Source: Bacillota bacterium (GTDB taxonomy: Bacteria; Bacillota_A; Clostridia; Lachnospirales; Lachnospiraceae). Taken from it: a stretch of 64,000 nucleotides of DNA. The DNA is taken from NCBI GenBank assembly GCA_023443625.1, contig JAEZTQ010000096.1:9736-73735 (forward strand). The letters run 5' to 3'. The position numbers and the translations under genes are program-made. The notes below the pieces were generated by a model that had not been told where the DNA came from, searched no databases, and worked only from the letters and a program-made list of their open reading frames with translations. Positions 43,543-51,738 of this stretch are shown piece by piece; positions within the stretch are counted from its first letter, which is position 1, and every line of letters begins with the position of its first letter.

Positions 43543-43797
43543 TTATATTATGAATAAGTAAATAAATTGAAGATTTAATAGGGGCTGTCGCACTGGTTGA
43601 ATTATGGTTAAACAGCCCTTCTTTGTAATTTGCACTTCACCAACAGATAAATTATCAGATATTGTCTGTGCTTTCTCGTCTGCATGATAATAATCTCTTG
43701 TATAAAGATAAAATCCTCCCAAAATTAGTACTAAGAATGTAATAACAGAAATAAGTACAATCCTCACTACTTTCTTTGATTTTTTCTGTCCCATCAA
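43543..43797 (-). pseudogene. N-terminal fragment of a membrane-anchored alpha/beta hydrolase
   Basis: 84-residue frame with SD GGGAGGGC just upstream. The first 60 residues look native: a basic start, one transmembrane helix (about 11-31) and YTRDYYHADEKAQTISDN, as in clostridial alpha/beta hydrolases that then continue with VxVxxxxDGLLF and the hydrolase core. Here the frame runs out in LTIIQPVRQPLLNLQFIYLFII, which is read from the hairpin/inverted-end sequence around 43580-43620. The catalytic domain is missing. The gene was cut by the rearrangement that produced the 43.58-46.58 kb block. Confidence 0.5.
43580..43590. repeat. Left copy of an 11-bp inverted pair flanking gene debris
   Basis: GGGGCTGTCGC; its exact reverse complement GCGACAGCCCC is at 46568-46578. 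Such sequences are typical of insertion-sequence ends, but no matching intact transposase lies between them. Confidence 0.5.
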
Positions 43798-43958
43798 AAG
43801 CCCTCCCTAGTTCAATTTATTGAATCTTGTATGCCTCTCACCTCCTCGTGAAAGTATGAAGAGTGCACTCCACAAGCTTTATATCGTTAACCCAGGCATA
43901 TGCGCTCCTAAACTTGTCGATGAATAGTGTTCTCGTAAACGGTAGATAGTGGGTACGC

Positions 43959-44445
43959 TTATAAAATTCGCCACTCAGTTGAGTAGCGCAAATTCACATC
44001 TACTTTCTGCATTCTGCATTCTGCAGGTAACTTCGGAGACCAGGGAAGCAGGTCTTCGCAGAAACTATAATTCTTTTCATCCAGATGTTTTGGGATTTCT
44101 TTCAGAAGATATTCGAAATAATTATAAGGCTTTAGATTGTTTGCTTTTGCAGTTTCGGCAATGCTGTATATGATGGCACTGGATTTGGCCCCATTGATGG
44201 TATCAATCATAACCCAGTTTTTTTTTACCTATACAAAAACCACGTATTGATTGTTCAGCGGCATTATTATCCATTGGTACTTCACCATCATCCAGGAATG
44301 CTTTTAAATATTTTTCCTGATTAATGGAATAGTTAAATCCACTCCATGTTTTGCTTTTTGAGAGGACTTTGCTGATGTGTTCTTTTACCCATACAAAGTA
44401 AGCCTCTACCATTGGTTTCACACTGATCTGGCGAAGTTTCTGTGG
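43959..44445 (-). pseudogene. IS66-family transposase fragment, frameshifted
   Basis: C-terminal part only. The upstream frame (44421-44203) reads VEAYFVWVKEH...PMDNNAAEQSIRGFCIGKKK, the typical IS66 catalytic-core end including the conserved Glu of AAE. An A9 run (plus-strand T9 at 44218-44226) then shifts the frame, after which 44210-43959 continues INGAKSSAIIYSIAETAKANNLKPYNYFEYLL. The N-terminal two-thirds and the TnpA/TnpB helper genes are absent. Nonfunctional. Confidence 0.88.
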
Positions 44446-44545
44446 TTAAATATTATTGACATTTGTATCCCGATAGTAATATAATGAATTAAATAACATA
44501 TTTTTACAGAAATAAAAAAACATACCTAGAAAGGAGTTTTATCTC

Positions 44546-44935
44546 ATGAAAAGGAGATTTTTTTTATTGATTAGTATACTTATACTTAGTATTTTAGGAT
44601 GTTCTAAGCATAACTCTTATTTTAATATTGAGAATGCAGATAATATTACCATTCTTTATGGAGCTAGTAATTATACTTTACATAGTACAGATAAGGAAAT
44701 AGTAAAAATAATATCGGAAAACTTAAATAGTTTGAGTTTTAAAGCAACGGATAAACAAATGGATCCTTTTTCTATGTTCTCAATTACCCTAAATAAAGAT
44801 ACTTCATTGTTAGCATTTGTGCATGTAGATTCTCAAGGCGTATTTTGGATCGATGATTCATCAAATTGCTACGAAGTCAAATCAGGTAAATTTGATTATA
44901 GTTATATTAAAAATATATATGATGATAAAAATTAA
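44546..44935 (+). CDS. Small putative lipoprotein, unknown function
   Basis: 129 residues. Lipoprotein signal at 1-19, lipobox ILGC (Cys19). The mature region (HNSYFNIENADNITILYGASNYTLHSTD..., FDYSYIKNIYDD) is predicted to be beta-rich with Asn and Ser. AAAGGAG precedes the ATG by 11 bases. It lies inside the debris block but is itself intact, so it may be a passenger or a later insertion. I do not recognise the family. Confidence 0.65.
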   Translation: MKRRFFLLISILILSILGCSKHNSYFNIENADNITILYGASNYTLHSTDKEIVKIISENLNSLSFKATDKQMDPFSMFSITLNKDTSLLAFVHVDSQGVFWIDDSSNCYEVKSGKFDYSYIKNIYDDKN

Positions 44936-45067
44936 TAATTAGGAGTAGGTCTGTGTTAAATCAAGTATTTCTTTAATGAGTAACCTCATTAGCACGAAAG
45001 CTTACCTTCGCACTTCGAAACTCCGTCACCACTTTCTTAAAACCCATCGATACTATTAGGAACAATA

Positions 45068-46367
45068 CTAAAGATAAATTCTGATAAACCGACAAAGATT
45101 GGGTGTCTCATTATCTTTCTCATACCAAAAATCTTCTCTTGAATCACAATCAATCCATAGAATGGAATTATCATAATAGATTGGCTGGGTATTAGAGGAG
45201 AAGAATACATCATACTCCCTTCTCTCAATTACATTGCCATTAGAATCTATGATAATTAATCCTGTACTATCCGAGTCTGGTTTATCAATCCAATAGAGTA
45301 GTGCAAATTTATCCTCTGATATTTTAACCATACGAAGATTATCGGCACTGATTCTTCCACCGGATTTATAATCTGTCCGCTTCCTTGCCGTCCTTGGATG
45401 TAATGGAAATAAACACATTTTGAATCTCTAACTCATCAGTGTTTGTGTCATGAGGAATAGAAACACCGGCTACAATATTATGGTTGGCACCAATTTCAAA
45501 CCCATTCACCTTGGTTCCCGTATAATTGGCCTCGGCAGTACCATCAATTTCTAAAAATTTCAGGGAATTAGTACTAGGTTTGTTGATTAAATTACCTCCA
45601 TCCATTTTAACAAATTGATTCATGGAATGGCTGACTATATTATAAGGAAATAGAACTGAAACATAGGCTTGCTTCATTGTGGTTGTATTTATCATAAATG
45701 TTAAATTGGACTGATGATTGAGACCATCCTTGGTGGTATAACGTTCCCGATCTGTATGAACAATTAAGGTGGTACCATCCATTGTCATTCTCGCAAATCC
45801 GACAGCATATGGTGTTATTGTACTACATTCGCCTCCTGTTATATTACACCTGCCAACTTCCTTAAAATCAGTATCTAATTTTAAAATAGAAAATACGGTT
45901 TTTTTGTTATCCTCCTCCGTATTCTTTTGGCCTACTGCAACATAATAATATCCATCCTCGCCTTGGAAAAAGCCACCCCACTCCGTGTAGGGCAATTTTA
46001 CCGTCTTCTGACTCAGGTAATTAAATTTATGATTATAAAAATAAAGCTGCATACTTTGATTGGTGCTCGTTGCAATATGATTAAATATACAGATTTGATC
46101 TTTCCACAGAATAGTATATGTATTATCCGCTTTTGACCAATATGCCCCATCTTCGTAGTTACCCAATCCAACTCTACCTATTATATTATCAGCATAAAGA
46201 GTTTCTATGGTAAAAGCCTCCTTTTCCTTTGTAACTGTCAACTTGCAGGATACAGACTTACCATTATGGGCTGTAACAATGACACTTGTGCTCCCGGCTG
46301 TTAAGGCTGTAATTTCACCTTTGTCGTCCACCGTTGCAATTTTAGTGTCCTTTATAAAGATTGTACT
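45068..46367 (-). pseudogene. Truncated and frameshifted Ig-like (BIG2) surface protein
   Basis: Minus-strand frame 46331-45366 starts within a BIG2 domain (KIATVDDKGEITALTAGSTSVIVTA, readable back to about 46367) and continues into a beta-propeller-like region (NYEDGAYWSKADNTYTILWK, FFQGEDGYYYVAVGQ, MTMDGTTLIVHTDRE). Near 45375 the frame shifts, and 45418-45068 carries on SADNLRMVKISEDKFALLYWIDKPDS to a stop. The signal peptide and first domains are missing at the 5' end, where unrelated sequence begins. A dead fragment of a secreted adhesion-like protein. Confidence 0.72.
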
Positions 46368-46672
46368 TTACTCTTACATCAATGGTGATCCCTGTCAAAA
46401 GTGTATAGATTTTGAAAAGATTAAATGAATTTTCAAGGCCTGTTCTCAGGTCTATTAAGTTATGTCATTTTTAATTAATACAGTTAAAATAAGGCTGAAA
46501 CAGAGAGGATAATAGCTTTATTAGACACAAAAGAAGCTGCCTCTTCACATTTTTTCAAACGTTAAAGCGACAGCCCCTTGTATTATAATAAATATTTTTG
46601 TTTAATTGACAAGCTGATGTCATATTTCATATGCTATGCTTTTTTAATCAAATAAGAAAGAGGTAGGTATAT
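46368..46672. other. Intergenic, right end of the debris block
   Basis: About 300 bases with no gene. It holds the right inverted copy GCGACAGCCCC (46568-46578) and, just before it, a GAAGCTGCCTCTTC stretch. A short plus-strand stretch at 46371-46428 reads YINGDPCQKCIDFEKIK and looks like the tail of another lost gene. Confidence 0.4.
46568..46578. repeat. Right copy of the 11-bp inverted pair
   Basis: GCGACAGCCCC, exact reverse complement of 43580-43590, about 3.0 kb away. Confidence 0.5.
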
Positions 46673-47131
46673 ATGAACTATGAAATTGTATTTTTAGAGG
46701 AAAAGATGGTTGTTGGATTAGGTGCCAGAACGAATAACACAGCTCCGGATATGGGTGCAGTGATTGGGGGTTTATGGGGAAGATTTTATCAGGATGGTAT
46801 TTATGCTGCTATAGAAGACAAGCAGAATGATAAGACTTTAGGTATTTATACGGATTATGCAGGGGATGAAAAGGATGATTATAGTATCGTCGTAGCCTGC
46901 GAAGTAAATCAAGCTAATAATAATCCTACCGGTACGGTAACTAGGACAATCCCTGCTGGCAAGTATGCAAAATTTATATTAACAGGAGATATGCATAAGG
47001 TTGTATCAGACTTTTGGATTCAGCTATGGTCCATGGAGCTTCCCCGTGCCTTTACCTGCGATTTTGAAGAATACCAAAATAGTGATATGGAGAATGCAAA
47101 AATCCATATTTATATTAGTTTAAAAGATTAA
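46673..47131 (+). CDS. GyrI-like effector-binding protein (single domain)
   Basis: 152 residues, one GyrI-like/SOUL-type domain: MVVGLGARTNNTAP at the start, GGLWGRFYQDGIYAAI in the middle, then GDEKDDYSIVVACEV and IPAGKYAKFILTGDMHKVVSDFWIQLWSMEL, and a final AKIHIYISLKD. It is the ligand-binding module seen at the C-terminus of AraC-type regulators, here without a DNA-binding domain; such free proteins bind small hydrophobic molecules. AGAGGTAGGTAT precedes the ATG. Just to the right of the debris block, monocistronic. Confidence 0.82.
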   Translation: MNYEIVFLEEKMVVGLGARTNNTAPDMGAVIGGLWGRFYQDGIYAAIEDKQNDKTLGIYTDYAGDEKDDYSIVVACEVNQANNNPTGTVTRTIPAGKYAKFILTGDMHKVVSDFWIQLWSMELPRAFTCDFEEYQNSDMENAKIHIYISLKD

Positions 47132-47309
47132 GAATTAGTAATATAGTATTTCAAAAATATTCGAATTTATATGGATTCGCTGTTCTCAATAGCTGTGATA
47201 ACAACGATTAGGAAATAAAGAACATTTGGCGTCATTACTGTCATAGTAAAACCATCCCACCACCTTCCGTTCTGTCAGTTACCGTCCCTAGAATGATACA
47301 TCGATGGGA

Positions 47310-47338
47310 TTGACAGATGGAGGTATCGGTATTACAAT
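47310..47338 (+). promoter_or_regulatory. Sigma-A promoter of rex
   Basis: TTGACA (47310-47315), 17 bases, TACAAT (47333-47338). The -10 overlaps an ATATCGATAT palindrome at 47337-47346. Confidence 0.75.
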
Positions 47339-47346
47339 ATCGATAT
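47337..47346. promoter_or_regulatory. ATATCGATAT operator candidate at the rex promoter
   Basis: Perfect 10-base palindrome beginning in the -10 element and covering the start site. Repeated in two pairs before the alcohol dehydrogenase gene. Fits a repressor site; Rex is the first candidate, the adjacent LysR protein the second. Confidence 0.55.
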
Positions 47347-47377
47347 ATTAATACTGATTAAATAGGAGGTTATCCCA

Positions 47378-48022
47378 ATGCAGGACCATAATGCTGTTAC
47401 TACCCAGGCATTACATAGAATGCCCTACTATATTCAACAATTACGAATTTTGCTTGACCAGCAGGTTGAGACAGTATCGGCACCAAGGATTGCAGAGCTT
47501 CTTAACTTAAATGAAGTTCAGGTGCGTAAGGATTTTGCAGCGGTTTATTCTTCTAAGGGTAAACCTAAGACAGGCTTCTCAGTTGCTGAGCTACTGAATA
47601 ACATGGAAGAGCTATTGGGCTACCATAATGCGGATGAAGCAGTTATCATAGGGGCAGGTTATCTGGCCCAGGCCATAATGGCTCATGAAAGTTTTCAAAA
47701 TTATGGTTTGAAAGTTGTTGCTGCTTTTGATGATAATCCGGAAGTATTAGAGTCAGAGATAAATGGTGTAAAGATTTTACCTGCAGATAAAATCAGTAAT
47801 ATGTGCCGACGTATGAAGATTCATATTGGTATCATTACCATATCGGCAGCTCAAGCACAGGTGGTATGTGATCAATTGGTAGCAGGGGGAGTCCTCGCAA
47901 TTTGGAATTTTGCACCGGTAAAATTATCTGTTCCGGACCACATATTAGTCAAGAATGAAAATCTTGCAGCTTCCCTGGCAGTACTTTCAAATCATATAAA
48001 ACAGTCAATGAAATCTATATAG
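47378..48022 (+). CDS. rex: Redox-sensing transcriptional repressor Rex
   Basis: 214 residues, normal length. Winged helix at about 1-80 with the recognition region LNEVQVRKDFAAV, then a Rossmann NAD(H)-binding domain starting AVIIGAGYLAQAIMAHESF (about 87-106) and VVAAFDDNPEV. A C-terminal domain-swapped helix ends VLSNHIKQSM. Rex senses the NADH/NAD+ ratio and represses fermentative genes until NADH accumulates. The neighbouring alcohol dehydrogenase, Nfn and hydrogenase genes are classic targets. The typical clostridial site is TTGTTA-N6-TAACAA-like; instead ATATCGATAT boxes recur here. Confidence 0.94.
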   Translation: MQDHNAVTTQALHRMPYYIQQLRILLDQQVETVSAPRIAELLNLNEVQVRKDFAAVYSSKGKPKTGFSVAELLNNMEELLGYHNADEAVIIGAGYLAQAIMAHESFQNYGLKVVAAFDDNPEVLESEINGVKILPADKISNMCRRMKIHIGIITISAAQAQVVCDQLVAGGVLAIWNFAPVKLSVPDHILVKNENLAASLAVLSNHIKQSMKSI

Positions 48023-48044
48023 TAGACAGAAAGTAGGAACATAA

Positions 48045-48983
48045 ATGAATACACTACATTTCAAATATGCCATAGAAGTGGAAAGGACTTGCTCCATAAC
48101 CCAAGCTGCAGAAAACCTATTTATGGGGCAGCCTAGTTTAAGCAAGGCAATCAAGGAACTAGAAGATACCCTGGGTTATGCAATATTTGAACGTACCTCC
48201 AAAGGAGTTACCCCCACGCAGAAGGGATTGGAGTTTTTGACCTATGCTAGAAATGTAATGCTTCAGATAGAGAAGATGGAAGCTCTATCAGATACCGCAT
48301 CTACAGATATCCAAAGCTTTAATATATCCATACCAAGGGGTAGCTATATTGGAGATGCCATTACTCGTTTTGTATCAGAATTGGATGAGAGTAAGGGTAT
48401 CCAAGTTAATGTTCATGAGACAAATTCCATACAGGTAATAAATAATATTATAGACGGTCCTTTTAATATGGGAATTATCAGGTATCAAATAGAACACGAA
48501 AATTATTTCATTGATTATCTAACAGAAAAGCAGCTGAAGTATGAACCTTTATGGGATTTTGAGCACCTTGCTCTGATGTCAGTTAATCACCCTTTAGCAA
48601 ATAAAGAAAAAGTTGAGTATAAAGAGTTAAATGAGTATATGGAGATAGTGCATGGAGATACAACCATTCCTTACCTCATGCAGGGAAGTGCTATGAGGAT
48701 GCCCAAGACGGACAAGAACTCGAAGAAGATTTATGTATATGAACGTTGTAGTCAATATGATCTACTGTCCACAATACCTAGCACCTACATGTGGGTATCC
48801 CCTATTCCTGATAAATGGTTAAAAAGGTACAATTTGATTCAGCGTAAATGTAAAGCCTCTGGTCATCGGTATAAGGATGTTATTATCTATAGCAAGGATT
48901 ATATGTTTACTGATTTGGATAGAAGATTTATTGATAAGCTTTCCGAAGCTAAGAATGATGTATCCTTTAAAGAGTATTCCTAA
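48045..48983 (+). CDS. LysR-family transcriptional regulator
   Basis: 312 residues. N-terminal winged helix (about 1-60): HFKYAIEVERTCSITQAAENLFMGQPSLSKAIKELEDTLGYAIFERTSKGVTPT, all LysR signature positions. The effector domain at about 90-300 is the periplasmic-binding type II fold. Starts 22 bases after rex, so both are probably in one transcript with the rex promoter. It may regulate the alcohol dehydrogenase gene downstream; the effector is unknown. A strong terminator at 49012 closes the pair. Confidence 0.92.
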   Translation: MNTLHFKYAIEVERTCSITQAAENLFMGQPSLSKAIKELEDTLGYAIFERTSKGVTPTQKGLEFLTYARNVMLQIEKMEALSDTASTDIQSFNISIPRGSYIGDAITRFVSELDESKGIQVNVHETNSIQVINNIIDGPFNMGIIRYQIEHENYFIDYLTEKQLKYEPLWDFEHLALMSVNHPLANKEKVEYKELNEYMEIVHGDTTIPYLMQGSAMRMPKTDKNSKKIYVYERCSQYDLLSTIPSTYMWVSPIPDKWLKRYNLIQRKCKASGHRYKDVIIYSKDYMFTDLDRRFIDKLSEAKNDVSFKEYS

Positions 48984-49011
48984 GACTTGAATACATAGCT
49001 AGAGAGTCATG

Positions 49012-49056
49012 CGCCCTATATCTTGCACAAGTAAAAGCAAGATATAGGGCGTTTTT
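49012..49056 (+). terminator. Strong terminator after rex-lysR
   Basis: CGCCCTATATCTTGC (49012-49026) pairs perfectly with GCAAGATATAGGGCG (49037-49051), then TTTTT. Confidence 0.92.
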
Positions 49057-49101
49057 ATCTTGTCCATAAGCCAATCAATTGGATCTGCTATATAAGTATT
49101 G

Positions 49102-49129
49102 GAATATCGATATTCAAATATCGATATAA
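49102..49129. promoter_or_regulatory. Paired ATATCGATAT boxes, distal pair before the alcohol dehydrogenase
   Basis: ATATCGATAT at 49104-49113, extended to the perfect 14-base palindrome GAATATCGATATTC (49102-49115), and again at 49118-49127. Centres are 14 bases apart. No coding sequence here. Confidence 0.6.
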
Positions 49130-49273
49130 CCTTCTATGAAAATGGGCTCAAATTTCTATTAATAGAGAAAAATAGGCAATTTGAAAGGGGATTTCTTCAC
49201 GTAAAGGGTGTGTTTATGTACAAAGTACTCCATAAATATAGAATTATTCCATATAATTTTATCCTAATTTGTT

Positions 49274-49300
49274 ATATCGATAATGGAATATCGATATAAT
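49274..49300. promoter_or_regulatory. Paired ATATCGATAT boxes over the alcohol dehydrogenase promoter
   Basis: ATATCGATAA (49274-49283) and ATATCGATAT (49288-49297), again 14 bases apart; the second overlaps TATAAT at 49295-49300, a probable -10 element. Same spacing as the pair at 49104/49118. Confidence 0.6.
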
Positions 49301-49419
49301 ATTTCTGCATTTCACATTTTACCAAGAGATTGTTAAAATATAGACAATCTAATAACGAGTAAGTGAAGTCATTCACGATCAAACAGTAGCTGCAATAAAG
49401 CAGCATGAAGGAGGATACT

Positions 49420-50595
49420 ATGGCAAGATTTACATTACCAAGAGATCTATATCATGGAGCAGGTTCAATGGATGCCTTAAAGTCATTAAAGGGCAAGAAG
49501 GCAATCGTAGTTGTTGGTGGCGGAAGCATGAAGAAATTTGGTTTCCTTGATAAAGCTGTTAGTTATTTGAAGGAAGCAGGGATGGAGGTTCAACTATTTG
49601 AAGGTGTAGAACCAGATCCCTCTGTTGAAACTGTAATGAAGGGTGCCGCAGTAATGCGGGAATTTGAACCGGATTGGATTGTCTCCATCGGTGGTGGTTC
49701 ACCAATTGATGCAGCCAAAGCAATGTGGGCATTTTATGAATATCCTGATACAACCTTTGAAGATCTTTGCATTCCTTTTAATTTTCCTACACTTCGTACG
49801 AAAGCAAAGTTTTGCGCAATTCCTTCTACCTCTGGTACAGCAACTGAGGTTACTGCATTTTCAGTTATTACTGATTATGAAAAAGGAATTAAATATCCTC
49901 TTGCTGACTTCAACATCACACCGGATGTAGCTATTGTAGACCCTGATCTGGCTGAGACTATGCCAAAGAAACTCACTGCTCATACTGGAATGGATGCTAT
50001 GACTCATGCAGTAGAAGCATATGTTTCTACATTAAATTGTGATTATACCGATCCCCTTGCCCTTCACGCAATTAAGATGGTAAGTGAGAATTTGGTAAAA
50101 TCTTATGAGGGTGATATGGAGGCTCGTGCTAAGATGCACAATGCCCAATGCCTTGCTGGTATGGCATTCTCTAATGCCTTGCTGGGTATCGTACACTCCA
50201 TGGCTCATAAAACAGGTGCTGCTTATAGTGGTGGTCACATTGTACATGGATGTGCCAATGCTATGTATTTACCAAAGGTAATTAAATATAATGCAATGGA
50301 TACAACAGCAGCAAAAAGATATGAGGAAATTGCAGCCTTCTTAGGACTTGAGCCTAAGGTAGAGGCACTGATTAATCATATCAACACATTAAATAAAACT
50401 CTTAATATTCCAACCTGTATTAAGGATTATGAAGGTGGAATTATTGATGAAAAGGAATTCCTAGAGAAGCTTCCTAAGGTAGCAGAACTTGCAGTAGGTG
50501 ATGCTTGCACCGGTTCTAATCCAAGAGCAATTACACCGAAAGAGATGGAAAAATTGCTGCACTGTTGCTACTACAATACTGAAGTAGATTTCTAA
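49420..50595 (+). CDS. Iron-containing alcohol dehydrogenase
   Basis: 391 residues from the ATG at 49420, behind GAAGGAGG; an in-frame ATG at 49405 precedes the ribosome binding site and is rejected. Family III marks: NAD(P)-binding GGGSMKKFGFL and VSIGGGSPIDAAKAMW (about 86-101), then the iron-binding region GMDAMTHAVEAYVST, with metal His residues repeated in IVHSMAHKTGAAYSGGHIVHG. It reduces acetaldehyde or longer aldehydes to alcohol with NAD(P)H in fermentation. The long leader has four ATATCGATA boxes; it is ended by a strong terminator at 50654. Monocistronic. Confidence 0.92.
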   Translation: MARFTLPRDLYHGAGSMDALKSLKGKKAIVVVGGGSMKKFGFLDKAVSYLKEAGMEVQLFEGVEPDPSVETVMKGAAVMREFEPDWIVSIGGGSPIDAAKAMWAFYEYPDTTFEDLCIPFNFPTLRTKAKFCAIPSTSGTATEVTAFSVITDYEKGIKYPLADFNITPDVAIVDPDLAETMPKKLTAHTGMDAMTHAVEAYVSTLNCDYTDPLALHAIKMVSENLVKSYEGDMEARAKMHNAQCLAGMAFSNALLGIVHSMAHKTGAAYSGGHIVHGCANAMYLPKVIKYNAMDTTAAKRYEEIAAFLGLEPKVEALINHINTLNKTLNIPTCIKDYEGGIIDEKEFLEKLPKVAELAVGDACTGSNPRAITPKEMEKLLHCCYYNTEVDF

Positions 50596-50653
50596 TCCAT
50601 AACCTAACAATTGTGTCGCCAACGCAAAAGAAGTTATAGATTTGAAAATATAT

Positions 50654-50688
50654 AAAAGGCTGCAGCTTTTTAAAGCCGCAGCCTTTTT
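50654..50688 (+). terminator. Terminator of the alcohol dehydrogenase gene
   Basis: AAAAGGCTGC-A-GCTTT pairs with AAAGC-C-GCAGCCTTTT around TT, followed by TTTTTCA. Flanked directly by a dispersed palindromic repeat. Confidence 0.88.
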
Positions 50689-50712
50689 CAATAGGAAATT
50701 ACGTCCTATTGA
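50688..50712. repeat. Dispersed palindromic repeat (core AAATTRCGTCCTAT), copy 2
   Basis: TCAATAGGA and TCCTATTGA are exact inverted arms around AATTACG. Best-preserved copy in the window; others at 33474, 58266 and 62753. Confidence 0.7.
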
Positions 50713-50760
50713 GCCACACCAATGTACTTAAAATTGAGGTGGATTGAAGAAATACAGATT

Positions 50761-50814
50761 TTTCAATGGACAACTTTGTGCCTGGGGGCCAAAGTTTAGT
50801 TTACGGAAAGGCAT
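50761..50814 (+). repeat. Dispersed leader repeat, copy in front of nfnA
   Basis: TTCAATGGACAACTTTGTGC, a GGGGGCCAAAGTTT segment that can pair with AACTTTG, and a GGAAAGG 3' end. Most divergent of the four copies. Confidence 0.4.
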
Positions 50815-50824
50815 GGTTATTATT

Positions 50825-51661
50825 ATGTATAAAATCCTTAGAAAAAAAGAATTAAATCCCACAGTTACCTTAATGGAGATAGAGGCGCCCATGGTTGCCA
50901 AGAAGGCTGAGCCAGGTCAGTTTATTATCCTTCGTACCGATGAGAATGGGGAAAGAATACCCTTGACCATTGCTGATTTTGACAGAGAGAAGGGTAGCGT
51001 AACAATAATCTTCCAGATCGTAGGAGCTACAACAGAGATTTTAAGCCATTTGAATGTTGGGGACAGTCTTCATGACTTTGTTGGACCACTAGGCCGCTTA
51101 ACTGATACGAAAGGCAAGAAAAAGGTTGCAGTAGTGGGTGGTGGTGTTGGATGTGCCATTGCATATCCCGTTGTCAAGAAATTTAACCAAGAAGGAGCTG
51201 AGGTTCATACAATCATTGGCTTTAGAAATAAAGATCTGGTTATCTTGGAAGAAGAATTTAGTAATAACAGTAGCAAGATGGTTCTCATGACGGACGATGG
51301 AAGCTACGGCCAAAAAGGTCTTGTTACGGATGCTCTGAAAGAACTAATAGAAAGTGGAGAAGTATATGATGAGGTGATTACCATAGGGCCCCTAATCATG
51401 ATGAAATTTGTAAGTAGACTTACTAAGGAATATGGAATTAAAACTGTTGCAAGCATGAATTCAGTAATGATAGATGGTACAGGAATGTGTGGAGGCTGTC
51501 GTCTAAGCGTTGGTGGAAAAACCAAATTTGCCTGTGTAGACGGTCCTGAATTTGATGCTCATGAAGTCGATTTTGATGAGGCTATTGCTCGTTCGGTAAT
51601 GTACAAGCCCTTTGAGCAAAAGGCTCATGAGGAGGTCTGCAATCTTTATAAAGAAGGGTAA
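50825..51661 (+). CDS. nfnA: NfnA-type FAD/NAD-binding subunit
   Basis: 279 residues from the ATG at 50825, the usual family start (MYKIL); the frame extends upstream. FAD domain at about 1-95 with QFIILRTDENGERIPLTIADFD. NAD(H) domain from about 98, with VAVVGGGVGCAIAYPVVK. C-terminal [2Fe-2S] site MCGGCRLSVGGKTKFACVDGP. With NfnB it forms the electron-bifurcating NADH-dependent ferredoxin:NADP+ oxidoreductase that makes NADPH from NADH plus reduced ferredoxin. NfnB is 77 bases downstream. Confidence 0.92.
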   Translation: MYKILRKKELNPTVTLMEIEAPMVAKKAEPGQFIILRTDENGERIPLTIADFDREKGSVTIIFQIVGATTEILSHLNVGDSLHDFVGPLGRLTDTKGKKKVAVVGGGVGCAIAYPVVKKFNQEGAEVHTIIGFRNKDLVILEEEFSNNSSKMVLMTDDGSYGQKGLVTDALKELIESGEVYDEVITIGPLIMMKFVSRLTKEYGIKTVASMNSVMIDGTGMCGGCRLSVGGKTKFACVDGPEFDAHEVDFDEAIARSVMYKPFEQKAHEEVCNLYKEG

Positions 51662-51693
51662 TTCATATAAATTATGTCATATTAAGGCTGTCC

Positions 51694-51714
51694 GAATATC
51701 TAAATTAGATATTC
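51694..51714. promoter_or_regulatory. Interrupted palindrome upstream of nfnB
   Basis: GAATATC (51694-51700), TAAATTA, GATATTC (51708-51714). The half-sites are the same as in the 14-base palindrome at 49102-49115. It could be an internal operator or an mRNA hairpin before the nfnB ribosome binding site. Confidence 0.45.
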
Positions 51715-51738
51715 AAAGGCAGTGGAATGGAGGTATCT

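Noticed and set aside
43580..46578. The debris block as one intact transposon
   Set aside because: The inverted 11-mers are short, no target duplication is evident, and the only transposase inside is a C-terminal fragment with a frameshift, so an intact element is not supported.
49099..49299. 66-codon plus-strand frame between the lysR gene and the alcohol dehydrogenase gene
   Set aside because: No ribosome binding site, no protein-like pattern, and both ends overlie the repeated ATATCGATAT boxes and a promoter.
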